Part shown: in pieces, positions 55,242 through 63,795 of the stretch
How positions within the stretch are numbered: position 1 is the stretch's first letter
How the letters are laid out: each line of letters starts with the position of its first letter
Assembly (NCBI RefSeq): GCF_017875275.1
Contig: NZ_JAGGML010000001.1
Span: 3,865,001 to 3,929,000 of the forward strand
DNA length: 64,000 nt
Reading direction: 5' to 3'
From: Xanthobacter flavus
Lineage (GTDB): Bacteria; Pseudomonadota; Alphaproteobacteria; Rhizobiales; Xanthobacteraceae
The notes under the pieces: generated by a model
Databases searched by the model: none
What the model saw: only the letters and a program-made list of their open reading frames with translations
What the model was told of the DNA's origin: nothing
Made by a program: the position numbers and the translations under genes

Positions 55242-55391
55242 TCAGAATCCCTGCGCAACCGGTCGGACAGATACGGCTTTTCTCAGCTCTTCGACCGGAA
55301 CCATCGAAGGAACGCTTCCATCGCTTCCCAGTAGTCTGACAGTGATCCAATCTTGAGGCACCCATGCGTGGAAAATGATGCCAGCCGCCAT
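55242..55391 (-). CDS. 49-residue frame abutting the LysE gene, possibly a fragment
   Basis: A short frame (MAAGIIFHAWVPQDWITVRL and 29 more residues) ends 6 bases before the LysE start on the same strand. The amino-acid text is balanced rather than Arg/Ser-rich, which favours real coding, but no family is recognised. It may be the remaining end of a gene cut by the adjacent ISL3 insertion. Confidence 0.3.
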   Translation of the reverse strand: MAAGIIFHAWVPQDWITVRLLGSDGSVPSMVPVEELRKAVSVRPVAQGF

Positions 55392-55450
55392 CGGCCACCC
55401 TGTTGGCTACGTTTGCTACTGGAAAATCTAGGATCCCTCTTTAAATCGTT

Positions 55451-55993
55451 CTACGGGTCGCTGGCCTGAGTAATCTTCAGTTGAGAGTCAACTTTCCTCA
55501 CCCGCGAGACGCATGCTAAGCGCTTCCCGATTGACCTGTGACATTTCTCAAGCGTGTCGCCAGCGAGGTCCGCTTCTTCGCGAAGCGTCTCCAGCATCGA
55601 GGAGAGGAGCGCGCCGGTGGTTGGCGCCCGTCCGCCCAGCGCCAGCCCGAGGTGGTGAACGATGTGGTCGAGCCGGGCAGTCCGCCGTGCCCACGGCGCC
55701 AAAACCTTGGCGTCGAAGCGCTCGGCAAAGATGCGCTGGCCGCAGAGCACCGCGTCGCAGTGGAAACGCCGCGCCCGGACAACGAGCCGAACCGGTTTGC
55801 CCGCCATCGGCAGATCCGCCAGATGCCGATGATAGCGACTGTGTATCCGCTCCGAGGTTCTCCCGCATCCCGGGCACGAACTCGCCTTGCCAACCGCGCG
55901 AACCGTAATCAGCGTGCCGGCGCTGTCGCTGCTGACATCGTCCACCACGAATCCGCGCGGGACCAGAGTCGAAGGTCGGAGAGAGGGCTGCAT
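55451..55993 (-). pseudogene. Truncated ISL3-family transposase
   Basis: The first 115 residues match ISL3 transposases: zinc-finger text SCPGCGRTSERIHSRYHRHLADLPMAG and FHCDAVLCGQRIFAERFD, then LDHIVHHLGLALGGR. After about residue 120 (near 55640) the text changes to an unrelated in-frame sequence, and the DDE catalytic core is absent. Non-functional. Confidence 0.8.
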
Positions 55994-56137
55994 GGTGTTG
56001 ATTCCAATCTCAGAATCAACGCCAGCCGAATCCCAAACTCCATCAAAAATGAGTCAGACCCAATATTCGGCGCCGATAGGGGGGCAGGTTTCAACGCCGA
56101 TTGACAGATTCCGCCAAAGTAGTGCTAGGGGGCGGAC

Positions 56138-56395
56138 TCATAATGCGTTGATCCAGATGCGGACGGCGGCGAGCTTGAGCGCGGCGAGGAAATTGTCCGG
56201 GCGCCTGTCGTAGCGGCTTGCGAGGCCCCGCATCTGCTTGATCCTGTTGACGAAGCGCTCGATAAGGTTCCTTTGGCGGTACAGCCGCGGACTGAAGGCG
56301 AAGGTGCGCTTGCGGATCGTACGAGGCGGTACATTGGCAAATCCGCCGCGCTCCGCCGTCTCGGCTCGAATGGCGTCGGTGTCAACCGAAGCACC
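56138..56395 (-). pseudogene. IS5-family transposase C-terminal fragment
   Basis: Minus-strand reading gives FAFSPRLYRQRNLIERFVNR, then IKQMRGLASRYDRRPDNF and LAALKLAAVRIWINAL before TGA at 56138. The RNLIERFVNRIKQ block with its Glu is the last part of the IS4/IS5 DDE domain. Upstream parts are missing beyond about 56395. The AGGGGGCGGACTCATAATG at the end is probably near the element terminus. Confidence 0.75.
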
Positions 56396-56755
56396 TGCAG
56401 GCGCGCTGCTGACGCAGACGGCGTCGCAACGGGCTCATTGGCCCGGCTATCAGTGCCTTGTGGGCAGCGGGGGCCGGGAGCAGAAGGGCTTCTGGTCTGT
56501 CCAGACCTAGCCAGCCTGGTCAGGACCGAGCCGCACCGCCGCGGAGGACGAGCCCCTCATCCTGCAACCATGATCCATTGGGGTAGCCCCATCGGCTGAT
56601 TTCCAGGCAATTTGTGCCGAAAAATTGATCTTGCTTAAGCCGGGGGCTGCGGGCGATTGTGGTCAGGCCAGTCAGAACTGTTGGCACTTCGCTTGAGCCA
56701 GATCGCAGGGTCGGCCCCAGGCAGGCCTCCTCGCCGGACGGACGGACCGCACGCA
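56396..56755. other. Gap upstream of the amino-acid ABC operon
   Basis: About 360 bases between the IS5 fragment and the binding-protein gene. No coding feature was recognised. It should include the promoter of the ABC operon; TTGATC-TTGCTTAAG near 56625-56640 is a weak candidate. Confidence 0.4.
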
Positions 56756-57619
56756 ATGACCAAAATACGGAGCACTTCCATCGTGACCAAGATGCTGGTC
56801 CCGGCCCTGGCATTGGCCGTCCTGGGCGCAAGTGCGCTTCAGGCCTCGGCCGCCTGCGTGGCTGAAATCAAGGCCGCAGATCTGGTGGCGCCGGGCAGCG
56901 TGCAGCTCTCCATCAATCCCACCAATCCGCCCCAGCAGTATGTCGATTCCGACGGCACGCTGAAGGGCCTCAATGTGGAGTTGGCAGACGAGATCGCCAC
57001 CCGCATCTGCACGTCCGTCACTCTCGTCCGCATGGACTTTCCAGGCATGATCCCGGCGGTGAAGGCCGGCCGGATCGACGGCATGAACACCGGCATGTTC
57101 TGGAACGAGGAGCGCTCCAAGATCCTCTTCATGGTGCCCTATGGCGTGCAGAGCCTGTCCATCGTGGTGGCTGCGGACAAGAATGTAGCGGTCAAATCCG
57201 CCGCAGATCTGGCCGGCACCGCGGTCGGCGTCGAAACCAACAGCTATCAGGAAAAGTGGCTGACGACCTATAGCGAAAAGCTGGTCGCAGAGGGTGCCAA
57301 GCCCATCACCATACGCGCCTTCAAGACCGCGACCGACGTCACGGGCGCGCTTCTGGCCGGCCAGGTGGACAGCGCCCTCCTGATCGACAGCGTCGCCCGC
57401 AGCCTCGTGGAAAAGGGCCGGGTGCGCGAGACCGTTACCGGCTTGGGCGAGAACCGTATGTCCATGGCCTTTCGCAACAAGGCGGTGGCGGATTCGGTGG
57501 TGAAGGCCCTCGTGTCCATGCAGGAAGACGGAACTTACAAGAAGCTGTTCGACAAGTTCGGTCTCCGCGGCCTCCCCGCTGGTCAAATGGTCGCCATCGT
57601 CGGTCCAGGTCCGCAGTAA
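56756..57619 (+). CDS. Polar amino-acid-type ABC binding protein, first copy
   Basis: Periplasmic type II binding protein of 287 residues with signal peptide (about 1-32, ending LQASAACVA). The ligand domain reads QYVDSDGTLKGLNVELADEIA and GRIDGMNTGMFWNEERSKI. It shares high similarity with the protein at 59810 (same GMFWxEERSK and SYQEKW/TYQEKQ blocks). It heads an operon with permease and ATPase genes. The ligand is a small organic, not necessarily an amino acid. Confidence 0.9.
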   Translation: MTKIRSTSIVTKMLVPALALAVLGASALQASAACVAEIKAADLVAPGSVQLSINPTNPPQQYVDSDGTLKGLNVELADEIATRICTSVTLVRMDFPGMIPAVKAGRIDGMNTGMFWNEERSKILFMVPYGVQSLSIVVAADKNVAVKSAADLAGTAVGVETNSYQEKWLTTYSEKLVAEGAKPITIRAFKTATDVTGALLAGQVDSALLIDSVARSLVEKGRVRETVTGLGENRMSMAFRNKAVADSVVKALVSMQEDGTYKKLFDKFGLRGLPAGQMVAIVGPGPQ

Positions 57620-57630
57620 AGCGACACCAC

Positions 57631-58311
57631 ATGCATTACTTCAAAGTCGATGCCTTCATCGGATACCTTAGCAACTGGTTTCTCATCGGTGGCGTCGGCG
57701 TTACCGTCGCATTGACGATTGCCGGGGTGATCGGGGGGCTCGTGCTCGGCATGGGCATCGCGCTCCTGAAGGTGGCGGATGCACGGCCCCTCAACTGGAT
57801 CGCCGGCTTCTACATCTGGCTGTTCCGGGGCACGCCGCTTCTAGTCCAACTGGTGGTGATCTACACCGGCCTGCCTCAGCTCGGCATCAAGCTCGGCGCC
57901 GTGGAATCGGCTCTTCTTGGACTCGTATTGCATGAAGCTGCCTACATGGCGGAAATCATCCGCTCGGGCTTCCTGTCGGTTCCCGTGGGCCAGCGGGAGG
58001 CGGCTTGGGCGCTGAGCCTTGGCCGGGGCACCGCGTTCTGGCGCGTGATCCTGCCTCAGGCCTTCCGCCTTATGATCCCGCCGCTCGGCAATTCCATCAA
58101 CGGCCTCCTAAAGGCGACGTCGCTGGCCTCGGTGATTTCGGTGGAAGAGCTCATGCGGCGCTCCGAGATGCTGATGCAGGAGCAGTTCCTGACGCTGGAA
58201 GTCTATGCGGCGGCCGCCGTCTACTATCTGGCGCTCACGACGCTCTGGGACCTGGTCCAGCGCCCGCTGGAGAAACATTTCGGCCGCTCCATCAAGAAGG
58301 GAGGCCGCTGA
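57631..58311 (+). CDS. Polar amino-acid-type ABC permease
   Basis: A 226-residue permease of the HisMQ/GltJK type, with about five helices, the [22 protein letters not shown] motif (near 60-82) and the EAA loop [22 protein letters not shown]. It starts 11 bases after the binding protein. Only one permease gene is present, so a homodimer is expected. Confidence 0.93.
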   Translation: MHYFKVDAFIGYLSNWFLIGGVGVTVALTIAGVIGGLVLGMGIALLKVADARPLNWIAGFYIWLFRGTPLLVQLVVIYTGLPQLGIKLGAVESALLGLVLHEAAYMAEIIRSGFLSVPVGQREAAWALSLGRGTAFWRVILPQAFRLMIPPLGNSINGLLKATSLASVISVEELMRRSEMLMQEQFLTLEVYAAAAVYYLALTTLWDLVQRPLEKHFGRSIKKGGR

Positions 58312-58312
58312 C

Positions 58313-59101
58313 ATGCCCTCAAGGGAGACGCCGGCTGCGATGAAAACGACCACGCGATCCGCCGGGCCGGCCGGTGAATGGGCGGTGCGCATGGAGGGCG
58401 TCTACAAGCGCTTCGGGGATTTCACCGCGTTGCGCGAGGTCGATCTCACCGTGAAGAAGGGGGAGACCGTGGTGATCTGCGGGCCTTCGGGCTCTGGAAA
58501 ATCCACGCTCATCCGCTGCGTCAACGGCACCGAGAGACACGATGACGGGCTGATCTACGTGAACGGCATCGAGATGACCAAAGCCAACGTGGACAAGGTC
58601 CGGCGCGAAACCGGCATGGTCTTCCAGAATTTCAACCTATTCCCGCACATGACGATCCTGGAGAATTGCGTGCTCGCCCCCATGAGCACGCTCAAAATGC
58701 CGCGCAAGGAGGCCGAGGCGTTGGCCATGGCCCTCCTGCAGAAGGTGCGCGTGGAGGATCAGGCGCGCAAGTTTCCGAGCCAGCTGTCCGGTGGTCAGCA
58801 GCAGCGCGTCGCCATCGCGCGGGCGCTGGCGATGAATCCGAAGGTCATGCTGTTCGACGAACCCACCTCCGCCCTCGACCCCGAAATGGTGAAGGAGGTT
58901 CTGGAAACCATGAAGTCCCTGGCCCAGGAGGGCATGACCATGATGTGCGTCACGCACGAGATGGGATTTGCGCGGGAAGTCTCCGATCGCGTGATCTTCA
59001 TGAACGAGGGGCAGATCATGGAGATCGAGAAGCCCGAGGCATTCTTCAGCAATCCGAAGTCGGAGCGGGCCCGGCTCTTTCTCAGCCAGATCATCCATTG
59101 A
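58313..59101 (+). CDS. Polar amino-acid-type ABC ATPase
   Basis: A 262-residue ATPase with Walker [10 protein letters not shown] (near residue 58), signature [20 protein letters not shown] (near 158-177), Walker [17 protein letters not shown] and switch His [11 protein letters not shown], all typical of the GlnQ/HisP group. Start 58313 follows AAGGGAGG with good spacing; it lies just after the permease stop. Confidence 0.94.
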   Translation: MPSRETPAAMKTTTRSAGPAGEWAVRMEGVYKRFGDFTALREVDLTVKKGETVVICGPSGSGKSTLIRCVNGTERHDDGLIYVNGIEMTKANVDKVRRETGMVFQNFNLFPHMTILENCVLAPMSTLKMPRKEAEALAMALLQKVRVEDQARKFPSQLSGGQQQRVAIARALAMNPKVMLFDEPTSALDPEMVKEVLETMKSLAQEGMTMMCVTHEMGFAREVSDRVIFMNEGQIMEIEKPEAFFSNPKSERARLFLSQIIH

Positions 59102-59133
59102 TGGCCCGGTCGCTCGTGCCGGAAGGACCTCCC

Positions 59134-59682
59134 ATGCCAGATGTCGAATCCCGCCCGCTCACCGGCGGGACAGGGCTCAGCGGAACCGCCATGGGCGCAG
59201 CCCTGGTCCGGACGCAGATCCCGCGCGACGTCTATTACGAGGACGTGGAGATCGGTGCACGGTATCGCACGCCGGCACGTACCATTTCGGCCGCCGACAT
59301 CGCTGCCTTCTGCGCGGTGACAGGCGACCATCACCCCCTTCACACCGATGCCACCTACGCCCGCAGCCAGGGCTTCGCCGACGTCATCGTGCACGGGCTC
59401 TTCTGCCTTTCCATCATGGAGGGGCTGAAGACCGCGAGCGGCCTTTACGAGCACACCTCGGTCGCCTCCCTCGGCTGGGATGCGGTGAAGTTCCGTGCGC
59501 CCGTGGTGGCGGGGGATGCCGTGCACGTGGAGTTCGCCTTCACCGCCAAACGGCCCACCTCCCGAGGGGACCGCGGCGTCGTCACCGAGGACGTTCTGCT
59601 CCTCGACCAGACCGGCCGCGTGGTGGTCAGCGCCGTCCACGCGGCTCTCGTGATCATGCGTCCAAACGCAAACCAGGACTAG
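59134..59682 (+). CDS. MaoC-family (hotdog) dehydratase
   Basis: A 182-residue enoyl-CoA-hydratase-type protein. Catalytic text: DIAAFCAVTGDHHPLHTDATYARSQGF, with the Asp/His pair, then DVIVHGLFCLSIMEGLK. ATG at 59134 follows GGAAGG; an earlier in-frame ATG overlaps the ATPase stop but has no ribosome-binding site. Such enzymes hydrate 2-enoyl-CoA. It links the importer with CoA-thioester catabolism. Confidence 0.87.
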   Translation: MPDVESRPLTGGTGLSGTAMGAALVRTQIPRDVYYEDVEIGARYRTPARTISAADIAAFCAVTGDHHPLHTDATYARSQGFADVIVHGLFCLSIMEGLKTASGLYEHTSVASLGWDAVKFRAPVVAGDAVHVEFAFTAKRPTSRGDRGVVTEDVLLLDQTGRVVVSAVHAALVIMRPNANQD

Positions 59683-59723
59683 AACATTTCCGGTGAACTC
59701 CGGTTCACCGGAAATGTTCTAGT
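59678..59723. repeat. Perfect 21-bp palindrome, 4-base loop
   Basis: Arms 59678-59698 and 59703-59723 are exactly complementary over 21 bases (ACTAGAACATTTCCGGTGAA plus C) with loop TCCG. The left arm overlaps the MaoC stop codon. The sequence resembles the ATTTCCGGT-type palindromes dispersed between genes of Rhizobiales. It could act as a terminator or RNA-stabilising stem but has no T-run. Confidence 0.9.
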
Positions 59724-59736
59724 CATCTGATTTTAC

Positions 59737-59780
59737 GCAATTCCTTTCGCAAAACCGCGATGCGCTTTTGCGGGAATTGC
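59737..59780. repeat. Second module of the same intergenic element (imperfect hairpin)
   Basis: GCAATTCC (59737-59744) pairs with GGAATTGC (59773-59780) and CGCAAAA (59748-59754) with TTTTGCG (59766-59772), giving a 15-pair hairpin with a 3-base bulge and an 11-base loop. This GCAATTCC...GGAATTGCTCTA layout is common in Rhizobiales intergenic repeats. Together with the preceding palindrome it forms a composite of about 100 bases. Confidence 0.8.
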
Positions 59781-59809
59781 TCTAACCGCAAGGAACCGGA
59801 GCTTCTCCA

Positions 59810-60646
59810 ATGCGCAAATTCATGGCTCTCTCTATCCTGCTCGGTGCCCTTGGCGCCGCCCAGGCGGCCGCTGCCGCAGACTGCACGCCCAAGGTTTCGG
59901 CCGATCACTTGGTCACGCCCGGCAAGCTGCAGATGTCCACCAATCCCACCCTGCCGCCGCAGCAGTTCATAGATGAGAAGGGCGAGCTTCAAGGCCTCAA
60001 CGTGGAACTCGGCAAGGCCATCGCCAAGAAGCTCTGCCTGGACATGGAATTCGTACGCATGGATATGCCCTCGATGCTTCCCGCGCTGAAGGCCAAGCGC
60101 TTCGACGGCATCGACACGGGCATGTTCTGGACCGAGGAACGCTCTAAGCTGATGTTTATGATCCCCTATGCCCAGCAGGCGGTGAGCATCTACACGTCGC
60201 CTGACAGCAAGCTGGAGATCACCAAGTTCGAGGATCTGGCTGGCCACACGGTGGGCATCGAGACCGGAACCTATCAGGAGAAGCAGGCCAAGATCCTGAA
60301 CGAGAAGATGGTCGCCGCCGGCATGAAGCCCATCGAGTTCCGCTCCTTCAAGACGGCGTCCGAGACCACCGCCGCCCTGAAGGCAGGTCAGGTCGAGGCC
60401 GGCATCAACATCGATGAGACCGCGCGCGTGCTCGAGGAAAAGGGCCTCGCCAAGATCAAGGTGCAGGGGCTGAACGGCACCGACATCACCATCGACTTCA
60501 TCGATCGCACGCTGGCGGAGGCCGTGGCGAAGGCACTGGTCGAGCTCAATGCCGACGGCACCTACGACAAGCTCTTCGACACCTTCAAGATGACCCGCCT
60601 GAAGGACCGCAACTTCGCCATCCGCGGTCCCGGCCCCGCGCTGTGA
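59810..60646 (+). CDS. Polar amino-acid-type ABC binding protein, second copy
   Basis: A 278-residue periplasmic binding protein with signal peptide (about 1-23, AAAAADC). Text closely parallels the first copy: QFIDEKGELQGLNVELGKAIA, RFDGIDTGMFWTEERSKLMF and TYQEKQAKIL. No permease or ATPase follows, so it probably works with the membrane subunits encoded at 57631-59101, giving the system two ligand specificities. The palindromic repeat lies in its upstream region. Confidence 0.9.
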   Translation: MRKFMALSILLGALGAAQAAAAADCTPKVSADHLVTPGKLQMSTNPTLPPQQFIDEKGELQGLNVELGKAIAKKLCLDMEFVRMDMPSMLPALKAKRFDGIDTGMFWTEERSKLMFMIPYAQQAVSIYTSPDSKLEITKFEDLAGHTVGIETGTYQEKQAKILNEKMVAAGMKPIEFRSFKTASETTAALKAGQVEAGINIDETARVLEEKGLAKIKVQGLNGTDITIDFIDRTLAEAVAKALVELNADGTYDKLFDTFKMTRLKDRNFAIRGPGPAL

Positions 60647-60794
60647 TCTGCGGGCGGCTGGCGTGTTCCTGGCCCCGGGGCCGGGGAGCGGCAGCCGCCT
60701 TTCCGGCCCCGCCCGCCACGTCCTCGGTTTCGTTCCGGCCCGCGGCGGGAGGGGCGGGGACTTCGCAGGGCCAGGCTTACCAACGGGACGCGGG

Positions 60795-61499
60795 TCAGCG
60801 CTCGTCGTCACCCAGCTGCGCGAACAGGTCCTCAAGCACGGCGGCCTGCTGCATGCGGATGATGGCTTCGGCCATCTGGAGATCCTGCCGGCGCAGCGCA
60901 TCCAGCAGCAACCGATGCTCGCGCACCAAGCCGCGCTCGCGGCCCGGCCCGTAGCCGTAGCGCAGGCGGAAGGCGCCGATGAGTTCCCAGCCGCGCAGGA
61001 ACATGCGCAGCGCTTCCCGGTTGCCGCCGAACTCGACCATGCGGGCGTGCAGGTCGCGGTTGAGACGCACGCCGCGCTCCCGGTCGCCCGCCGCCACGGC
61101 TTCCGCATAGGCCGTCGCCCGCGCCTCCAATTCGTCGAGCTTGTCCAGCGTCATTACGCGCAGGAAGCGGCGGATGGCGAGCAGCTGCAATTCGGCGTTC
61201 AGCTCGAACAGATCCTCGATGAAGCTGCGGTCAAGCCTGCGCACCGTGGCGCCGCGATTGGGCTCGATTTCCACCAGCCCCTCGCCTTCCAGCTTGCGCA
61301 GGGCTTCGCGCAGGGGCATGGCCGAGAAGCCGAAGCGGCTGGAGAGGTCCGCCACCTTGATGCGGGCGCCGGGACCAAAATGACCGGAGAGAATGTCCTG
61401 CCGGATCAGCAGGCAGGCCTGCTCGACCGAATTGCTGGCGGCGTCTTCGCCATTTTCCCCGGTCGGGGTCTGTCGGCCGGTGCGGGGGGAAAGTGTCAT
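60795..61499 (-). CDS. GntR-family regulator with FCD domain
   Basis: About 234 residues: winged helix (about 20-85, LIRQDILSGHFGPGARIKVADLSSRFG followed by PLREALRKLEGEGLVEIEPNRGATV), then an all-helical FCD effector domain (NRDLHARMVEFGGN, REHRLLLDALRRQD). ATG at 61499 is taken; a GTG three codons upstream is possible. It probably regulates the flanking transport and catabolic genes in response to a carboxylate. Confidence 0.9.
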   Translation of the reverse strand: MTLSPRTGRQTPTGENGEDAASNSVEQACLLIRQDILSGHFGPGARIKVADLSSRFGFSAMPLREALRKLEGEGLVEIEPNRGATVRRLDRSFIEDLFELNAELQLLAIRRFLRVMTLDKLDELEARATAYAEAVAAGDRERGVRLNRDLHARMVEFGGNREALRMFLRGWELIGAFRLRYGYGPGRERGLVREHRLLLDALRRQDLQMAEAIIRMQQAAVLEDLFAQLGDDER

Positions 61500-61625
61500 G
61501 GAATCCACCGCAGGAAGGGAACGGGCGGACGAAACCGGCCGCCCCGCTCCTTACACTCTGCACTGAAGCGTTTGTAAGGGGAGGGGGCGCCGGTCCGGTC
61601 GCATTTGGGTGGCCTCCGGCGCCGA

Positions 61626-62570
61626 TCAGGCGGAGAGGAGACGGGCAAGGCCGGCGGCATCCACGGCCTGGCCCACCCGCGCCGCCACGTCGGCAGGCAC
61701 CGGCAGCAGCGGGCGGCGGGGCACGGCGGAGCTGATCAGGCCCAGATGCCGAAGCGCCACCTTGATGCGGGTATGCATCTCGATCAGCGGCGGCGCGCCG
61801 TAGATGGTCCGCACGATGGGGTACAGCTGGTCGTTCAGCGCCCGCAGGGTATGCAGGTCGCCGGCCTCGGCGGCGGACCAGAGGTCGCTGAGAAGGTCCG
61901 GAATGAGGCTTGCCATGCCCGAGAGGATGCCATCGGCGCCGATCGCCACCTGCGCCACCAGCCAGTGATAGTTGGAGGGCAGCATGTAGCAGCCCGGCGC
62001 TACGGCCTTGATGCGGCGCAGGTTGTCCTCATAGAGGCCAATATCGCCGCTGCCTTCCTTCACCGCGATCACGCGCGGACGGGCGACCAGTTCGCCGAGA
62101 ACGGATGATGAGAAGCCGTAGCCCGACGCCACCGGCTGCTGGAAGATGGAGAGGGGCAACGAGGTGGCGGCGAGCACGCTGTCCACATAATCCAGCGCAT
62201 AGCGTGGATCCGTACCCGCGCCGCCGGAGAATTGTGGCAGGGGGAAGAGCACGGCGGCATCCACGCCGGCCGCTTCGGCCATCTGTGCCTGGGCCACGGC
62301 CTCGGCAGTGGACCAGGCGATGATGCCGCTCAGGAGCGGAACGTCCGGGCCGATGAAGGCACGGGTGCGTCGGATCACCTCGATGCGCTCGGCATCGTCA
62401 AGGGTCGCGCCCTCGCCGGCATGGCCGTTGACGAAGACGGCGCGAATGCCCTTCGGCCGGGTGCAATAGGCCAGCACCCGCTCATAGCTCGCCCAGTCGA
62501 TGGAGAAATCATCGTGAAAGGGCAGGATGGTGGCGACGGTGACGCCGGACAGGTCAACAGATCGGGTCAA
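61626..62570 (-). CDS. DHDPS/N-acetylneuraminate-lyase-family enzyme
   Basis: A 314-residue class I aldolase/dehydratase-type barrel. Schiff-base Lys is in RVIAVKEGSGDIGLYEDN. The GxxGE-like substrate loop is VNGHAGEGATLDDAER. The catalytic Tyr of DapA (LYNVP) is replaced: text here is LSIFQQPVASGYG, so Phe/Gln occupy the region. TTG start at 62570 has GGAG eight bases upstream. It is not a lysine-biosynthesis enzyme on context; more likely a catabolic lyase or dehydratase of a keto acid. Confidence 0.85.
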   Translation of the reverse strand: MTRSVDLSGVTVATILPFHDDFSIDWASYERVLAYCTRPKGIRAVFVNGHAGEGATLDDAERIEVIRRTRAFIGPDVPLLSGIIAWSTAEAVAQAQMAEAAGVDAAVLFPLPQFSGGAGTDPRYALDYVDSVLAATSLPLSIFQQPVASGYGFSSSVLGELVARPRVIAVKEGSGDIGLYEDNLRRIKAVAPGCYMLPSNYHWLVAQVAIGADGILSGMASLIPDLLSDLWSAAEAGDLHTLRALNDQLYPIVRTIYGAPPLIEMHTRIKVALRHLGLISSAVPRRPLLPVPADVAARVGQAVDAAGLARLLSA

Positions 62571-62612
62571 GAGGCAGGCTCCTTGCGTCGGTAGGGCGGG
62601 CGCGCGGCGGGC

Positions 62613-63755
62613 TCAGCCGTGCGCGCGGGCGAGCTGGCGGGCGATGATCAGCCGCTGGATCTGGTTGGTGCCTTCATAGATCTGGGAGAGGCGGACATCC
62701 CGGTAGAGCCGCTCCACCCGGTAGGCGCGGGAATAGCCATTTCCCCCATGGATCTGCAGGGCGTTGGAGATGGCGCGGTTGGCCATGTCGGTCGCGAACA
62801 GCTTGGCCTCCGCCGCCTCCCGGGCGATCTCGTGGCCGGCATCCATCAGCCGCGCCGCGTGCTGGATGAGCAGCCGCGCGGCGGAGATGTCCGTGGACAT
62901 GTCCGCCAGCATGAACTGAACCGCCTGGAAACTGGCGATGGGCGCGCCGAACTGGATGCGACTGTGGGCATAGGCCAGGGCGTCCTCAAGCCCGGCCTGC
63001 GCCATGCCGAGCGCCATGGAGGCCATCATCAGCCGCGAGAAGTTGAAATTGGCCATGGCCATCTTGAAGGCGCCGTTCTCCGGCCCCAGGCGGTTGGCGA
63101 TGGGCACCCGCACACCATCAAAGCTGAGGCCGCATTCGGCCAGGCCGTGCATGCCCAGAAGCTCCTCGGCCTTGCCGCGGCTGATGCCGGGGCGGTCGGT
63201 CTCCACCATGATGCAGCTGAGGCCGCGCTGGCCCGCCTGGGGGTCGGTCTTGGCGAATACCAGAACCACATTGGCGATCTCGCCGAAGGTGACCCAGGCC
63301 TTGGTGCCGGTGATCACATAATCGTCTCCGTCACGCACCGCCTGGGTGCGCAGGCCCGCCACGTCAGACCCGTAGTCCGGCTCGGTCGCGGCGGTGGCGA
63401 CGATGACATCGCCAGCCAGCACTCCCGGCACGAGGGCGTGATGCACCGCCCCGCCGTGCTCGGCGAGGAAGCGCGCGGCCTCCACCGGAATGGCGAAGGC
63501 ATTGCCCACGGCGCCCGAGCAGCGGGCGATCTCCTCCATCACCAGACAGGCGGTGGCCGCATCCATGCCCGCGCCGCCCTTCTCCTCAGCAAGGCCGATG
63601 CCGAACAGGCCCAGATCCGCCAGCCCGCGATACAGCTCCCGCGGGAAGCGGTTGTCCCGGTCGATGGCGGCGGCGGCCGGCAGGATCTCGGCCTCGGCAA
63701 AGCGGCGGGCCGTGTCTATCACGAGGCGCTGGTCGCCGGTGAGCAAGCGATGCAC
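62613..63755 (-). CDS. Acyl-CoA dehydrogenase
   Basis: A 380-residue flavoprotein with all family landmarks: ATEPDYGSDVAGLRTQAVRD (acyl/FAD loop), ITGTKAWVTFGEIANVVLVFAKTD, and the C-terminal GGNGYSRAYRVERLYRDVRL followed by IYEGTNQIQRL, with the catalytic Glu in YEGTN. Start is GTG at 63755, preceded by GGGAGA. It should introduce a 2,3-double bond into an acyl-CoA, feeding the MaoC-type hydratase. Confidence 0.93.
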   Translation of the reverse strand: MHRLLTGDQRLVIDTARRFAEAEILPAAAAIDRDNRFPRELYRGLADLGLFGIGLAEEKGGAGMDAATACLVMEEIARCSGAVGNAFAIPVEAARFLAEHGGAVHHALVPGVLAGDVIVATAATEPDYGSDVAGLRTQAVRDGDDYVITGTKAWVTFGEIANVVLVFAKTDPQAGQRGLSCIMVETDRPGISRGKAEELLGMHGLAECGLSFDGVRVPIANRLGPENGAFKMAMANFNFSRLMMASMALGMAQAGLEDALAYAHSRIQFGAPIASFQAVQFMLADMSTDISAARLLIQHAARLMDAGHEIAREAAEAKLFATDMANRAISNALQIHGGNGYSRAYRVERLYRDVRLSQIYEGTNQIQRLIIARQLARAHG

Positions 63756-63795
63756 GGTCTTTGATCTCCCGATTTCCGAATTGGCTATGATTTGA

